The notes under the pieces are model-generated. The model searched no databases. It saw nothing but the letters and a program-made list of their open reading frames with translations, and was not told the origin of the DNA. From Bacillota bacterium (GTDB lineage: Bacteria > Bacillota > Clostridia > Oscillospirales > Ruminococcaceae), in assembly GCA_023394255.1 (NCBI GenBank), contig JAEXAZ010000246.1:1-8525 (forward strand): a DNA stretch of 8,525 nt, read 5' to 3'. Below are positions 6,068 through 8,525 of the stretch, in pieces; positions within the stretch are counted from its first letter, which is position 1; each line of letters starts with the position of its first letter. Position numbers and translations under genes: made by a program.

Positions 6068-6856
6068 TTACTGACCCGAATGTGCAGGATGCTCTCCGAT
6101 CTCTTTTATCAACGCCTGGAACGCATTTGTAAGGATTATGCTATCCATACAGAGCGCGGTTCCATCGAATTCATCGTCAAAGTTCTTTTTTGCGGCTTCC
6201 AAGCTTGGGGAAAACACAATGGCGAGCTTTCCCGCATTTTTGCAGGCGTTAAGAATTCTCTTGCGAGCCTTTATAAAATCGGGGTGGTTAAACTGGCCGG
6301 GAATCCCCATGTCAGTAGACAAATCATACGGCCCGAGAAAGATGCCGTCTATTCCGTCTACGCTGAGGATCGTTTCAATGTTTTCCAGGCATCCAACCGT
6401 CTCGCACTGCGGTATAATTAAAACCTCTTCGTTAGCTTCCTGAAAAAATTCGGTCAGTCTGCCAGCGCTTTTTTGGGACCACTGGGAGTTTCGGGAGTAC
6501 GGGAAACAGTGTTTCCCCATGGGATAATATTTTGCCTGTTCGATCAGCTTTTTGATTTCTTCGACGCTTTCAATGCATGGTATGATAATCGCCTTTGCAC
6601 CGCAATTAATAACACGGTGCAGCGAAGGCCGCGTATAGTCCGGGACTCTGACCATGGGGACAATCCCCATTGCCTCGGCGGCGCGGATAAATTCCATTGT
6701 ATCCTGATAACTGAACATCCCGTGCTCCATATCAACAACAACAAAATCCAGTCCGGCCAAAGCCAGACATTCGATTGCTGTTCCGCTACCGAGGTGAGAA
6801 ACGGTTCCCACAATTTTCTGTCCCTGTGACACTTTCTCTTTCAGTTTAATCGCCAT
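6068..6856 (-). CDS. HpcH/HpaI-family 2-keto-3-deoxy-acid aldolase
   Basis: The 262-residue protein is a class II (metal-dependent) aldolase of the HpcH/HpaI family, the same length as E. coli HpaI. Members split 2-keto-3-deoxy acids into pyruvate and an aldehyde; known cases are HpaI, GarL (2-keto-3-deoxyglucarate) and YfaU (2-keto-3-deoxyrhamnonate). Active-site residues are all present: His45 (VDMEHG), Arg70 (MVRVPDYTR), and metal ligands Glu152 (QCETVG) and Asp178 (GPYDLS). I chose the ATG at 6856 because GGGGGAG lies 6 bases before it; the in-frame ATGs further upstream add residues unlike the family and overlap that site. It is the first gene after a consensus leftward promoter and divergent from a GntR regulator. 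Which sugar acid it acts on cannot be told; aldarate or aldonate breakdown fits the neighbours. Confidence 0.93.
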   Translation of the reverse strand: MAIKLKEKVSQGQKIVGTVSHLGSGTAIECLALAGLDFVVVDMEHGMFSYQDTMEFIRAAEAMGIVPMVRVPDYTRPSLHRVINCGAKAIIIPCIESVEEIKKLIEQAKYYPMGKHCFPYSRNSQWSQKSAGRLTEFFQEANEEVLIIPQCETVGCLENIETILSVDGIDGIFLGPYDLSTDMGIPGQFNHPDFIKARKRILNACKNAGKLAIVFSPSLEAAKKNFDDEFDGTALCMDSIILTNAFQALIKEIGEHPAHSGQ

Positions 6857-6896
6857 AAAATTCTCCCCCATCAATCTTTTCATCATCAGCGGACAG

Positions 6897-6924
6897 TTGT
6901 ATTTCCTCCCGAGTATGATATAAT
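6897..6924 (+). promoter_or_regulatory. Possible rightward promoter for the GntR gene
   Basis: TTGTAT (6897-6902) and a perfect TATAAT (6919-6924) are separated by 16 bases. It would give the regulator gene a leader of nearly 190 bases and lies inside the aldolase leader. The large distance makes it uncertain. Nearer the regulator start I found only a poor match (TTCTTT near 7045 and TATGAT near 7069). Confidence 0.3.
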
Positions 6925-6965
6925 GTGCATATAAATTCATGCTTGACCGCTGTTTTTATGTGATT

Positions 6966-6995
6966 ATTATACTTGGGACAAATGCTTTGCGTCAA
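6966..6995 (-). promoter_or_regulatory. Leftward sigma-A promoter for the sugar-acid operon
   Basis: On the minus strand, -35 TTGACG (6995-6990) and a perfect -10 TATAAT (6971-6966) are separated by 18 bases. The predicted start is near 6960, about 100 bases before the aldolase ATG. The leader holds no obvious structured element. Confidence 0.65.
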
Positions 6996-6996
6996 A

Positions 6997-7008
6997 ATTT
7001 GAGCAAAT
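6997..7008. promoter_or_regulatory. Candidate operator palindrome next to operon promoter
   Basis: ATTTG-AG-CAAAT is a perfect 12-base inverted repeat ending two bases from the -35 of the leftward promoter. Dimeric GntR/FCD regulators bind short palindromes of this size, and the regulator gene lies just to the right. Only one copy was found and no consensus is known for this regulator, so the assignment is tentative. Confidence 0.3.
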
Positions 7009-7120
7009 CATGAAACCTCCCCCGGAGTTTGCCTATAGTATGGTTCTTTGTACCCGTAATTTTAATTTTATGATTGTTTTTTTAAAAGGCTTTACATGCC
7101 GATAACGAGGAGGATTGTTT

Positions 7121-7807
7121 TTGGAACAAAAGGATTTAAAAGAACAACTTCGAGCTAATCCTTTTCTGGCCCTTAACGACATCATATATCAGTTATTGTT
7201 CGATGACATCATCTACTTACGGATTCCGCCTTCATCTAAAATTAATGAGAAGCAAATTGCCGAAAGTCTCGGCGTTAGCCGTTCTCCTGTGAATACGGCT
7301 CTTCAGCGCCTATGTGACGATGGTTTGTTGATTAAAGACGGCCGAAAAAACCTGTATGTAGCACCAATGGAGAAGAAAGAATGTCGCCAGCTTTATGAAT
7401 CCCGTATTGCCTTGGAGGGATATGCCGCTTATTTGTGTGTTTTCAGGATTGAACCACCGCAAATAGAACATTTGGAACAAAGCATTGAAGAATTTGAAAG
7501 GGCCATTATTGAAGATATCACAACGCAGGCAAAATATGACGCCCTTTTCCATTCCATTATTATTGATTCAGCCCAAAATCCTTATATTGCGGCTATGTAC
7601 AAAACGACTGAATATGCATTGCTGAGGTATCGAAATTTACTCTGCCATGAAGTGTCACATGATTCTTTATGTTCATTTTTGCAGTTATCGTGCAAAAGTC
7701 ATCGGGCTATTAAAGACGCCATTAAGCTGGGGTTTGCAGATACTGCCAGAAAAGAAATGGAACGCCATATTGCAACAATGCTGGATGCGATTAGAGAATG
7801 GAAATAG
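7121..7807 (+). CDS. GntR-family transcriptional regulator, FCD (FadR) subfamily
   Basis: The 228-residue protein has an N-terminal winged helix-turn-helix (about 20-80; core INEKQIAESLGVSRSPVNTA, 41-60) and a C-terminal helical FCD domain (about 88-225). The FCD metal- or ligand-site residues can be placed at Asp140 and His144 (D-x3-H), His194 and His216. Such regulators bind small organic acids, often sugar acids or their breakdown products, and usually repress neighbouring genes until the ligand arrives. The gene is divergent from the aldolase/permease/dehydratase operon with a 264-base shared region, so it probably controls that operon. I chose TTG at 7121, since AGGAGG (7108-7113) ends 7 bases before it; the TTG at 7115 touches that site and would add only two residues. 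No terminator follows directly. Confidence 0.92.
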   Translation: MEQKDLKEQLRANPFLALNDIIYQLLFDDIIYLRIPPSSKINEKQIAESLGVSRSPVNTALQRLCDDGLLIKDGRKNLYVAPMEKKECRQLYESRIALEGYAAYLCVFRIEPPQIEHLEQSIEEFERAIIEDITTQAKYDALFHSIIIDSAQNPYIAAMYKTTEYALLRYRNLLCHEVSHDSLCSFLQLSCKSHRAIKDAIKLGFADTARKEMERHIATMLDAIREWK

Positions 7808-8091
7808 CGCAATATTAGTGACAGCCGACCAAAAGAACGCGTTTGTTCGTGGACGCCATCGGCCTTTTGATGGGCATGGCTGCACTGGCGGCGACTCCCG
7901 TTGGATGATCCGCACCGAAAAGTCCCCTTTGGGAAGGGGAGACCATAATAGCCTGGACATCACAGGTTGGGCAGCATGGGATCGAGTGTCGAACGCCGTA
8001 GTGTGCGAGGGGGAATTGTTCAGATATAACACAGGTAAAGTCCAGAATCCTGATGCAGATGAATTCATAGCCATCCACAGAGTATATTATA
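7808..8091. other. Unassigned stretch between regulator gene and IS21 remnant
   Basis: No frame on either strand gives a protein I recognise. There is a clean hairpin at 7923-7940 (TCCCCTT, loop TGGG, AAGGGGA) without a T-run, so its role as terminator of the regulator gene is doubtful. In the plus strand one frame reads VDAIGLLMGMAALAATPV (about 7848-7901), which looks like a membrane segment, and another reads NSLDITGWAAWDRV (about 7948-7989). These may be scraps of a dead gene. They do not match the part of IstA expected downstream of the neighbouring remnant. Confidence 0.3.
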
Positions 8092-8525
8092 TCAGTGCAG
8101 GGCAGTTTGTTTTTCTTCGTAGTAGGCGGTGAGCAGATTGTCTAGCGCTGCGACTGCCATATCTTTGCCGACGCATTCCGATGGTACGGAATACTGATTA
8201 CCGCCGTAGGAGATGAGGCAGTTTCTTTGTACCCCGCGCATTGATTTTGTCGATGATATATTCACATTTAAGAGGGTTAAAGCCCTCTTTTTTTAGTTTC
8301 TCGAGAGGGATCCCATGGTCGTAGCATGGGCTTTTCCGTCGCCCTTGCCGCACCAGACCAAGGCCTGTGCCCACCCTCGAAGCCCTACTCCCGTATTTTT
8401 CCCAGAATTCGCTTCTCTGAGTATGGCACTTCCTCCAACCATACTGCCATGCTTCTTGTAGAGTGTATACCGGCTGCGTCTCGCTCCGGGCATATTTCTT
8501 GATCTCCCACGGGCCGGTATTGTAC
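8092..8525 (-). pseudogene. IS21-family transposase (IstA) C-terminal remnant, frameshifted, partial
   Basis: Frames joined on the minus strand give the C-terminal region of an IS21 IstA transposase. From the right: ALVWCGKGDGKAHATT, then after a shift IPLEKLKKEGFNPLKCEYII and DKINAR, then after another shift GVQRNCLISYGGNQYSVPSE and CVGKDMAVAALDNLLTAYYE, ending EKQTALH with TGA at 8094-8092. The pattern of ATTGEIP, FERLKKEGLNPL, a DCL-SYxGNRYSVP block and an AYYEGKxIALH block is typical of the family, from memory. The catalytic DDE core would lie upstream, beyond the window. The part downstream of ALH in intact transposases and the istB gene are absent here, so the element is truncated. Sequence right of about 8400 is too eroded to align by eye. 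Confidence 0.75.
8270..8294 (+). terminator. Intrinsic-terminator-like hairpin inside the transposase remnant
   Basis: On the plus strand AAGAGGG (8270-8276) pairs with CCCTCTT (8283-8289) around TTAAAG, followed directly by T's to 8294. Structurally it is a good terminator for rightward transcripts such as that of the GntR gene. The same bases encode the conserved LKKEGFNPLK of the dead transposase on the other strand, so the hairpin is probably a by-product of that coding sequence. Confidence 0.35.

Noticed and set aside
6857..6940. 28-residue N-terminal extension of the aldolase
   Set aside because: A GGGGGAG site sits just before the ATG at 6856, which gives the normal family length. The extension crosses that site.
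1..8525. CRISPR arrays, tRNA, rRNA
   Set aside because: I saw no regularly spaced direct repeats, no tRNA cloverleaf with a CCA end and no rRNA-like sequence on either strand.

Overview
The window looks like chromosomal DNA from a Clostridia-type Firmicute. Shine-Dalgarno sites are strong (AGGAGG type), one gene probably starts with TTG, promoters follow the sigma-A consensus, and the protein families (a short second peptide deformylase, a split UxaA-type dehydratase) fit that group. GC content is moderate. This placement is an inference from style, not from a marker gene.

Left part (1-2286). Two hairpins at the left edge are followed by a leftward MutT-like Nudix hydrolase gene (262-675). 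Upstream of it is a leftward consensus promoter (962-990), immediately followed by what reads as a GEMM/cyclic-di-GMP-I riboswitch aptamer (about 868-945). The stretch from there to the Nudix start (676-867) is a structured leader or a decayed gene. A rightward consensus promoter (1050-1078) drives a 17-codon leader ORF whose stop overlaps the start of a short peptide deformylase gene (def). An AlkD-type DNA alkylation repair gene follows 18 bases later.

Middle (2287-2910). Here lies a decayed copy of a GyrI-like/AraC-type effector-binding protein, with four in-frame stops and about three frameshifts, followed by a large inverted repeat.

Central operon (2911-6856, leftward), with a divergent regulator (7121-7807). 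In order of transcription it holds an HpcH/HpaI-family 2-keto-3-deoxy-acid aldolase, a frameshifted and N-terminally deleted tandem paralogue of that aldolase, a KdgT-type 2-keto-3-deoxygluconate permease, an SAF-domain small subunit and a UxaA/GarD-family dehydratase large subunit. Together these describe catabolism of a sugar acid: the dehydratase makes a 2-keto-3-deoxy acid, the permease may import one, and the aldolase splits it into pyruvate and an aldehyde. The FCD-type GntR regulator probably controls the operon from the shared intergenic region, which carries a good leftward promoter and a palindrome. The exact substrate cannot be read from the sequence.

Right edge (7808-8525). About 280 bases hold no recognisable gene. 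They are followed by a frameshifted C-terminal remnant of an IS21-family transposase (IstA), leftward, that runs off the window. Three decayed genes in 8.5 kb suggest a locus undergoing gene loss.
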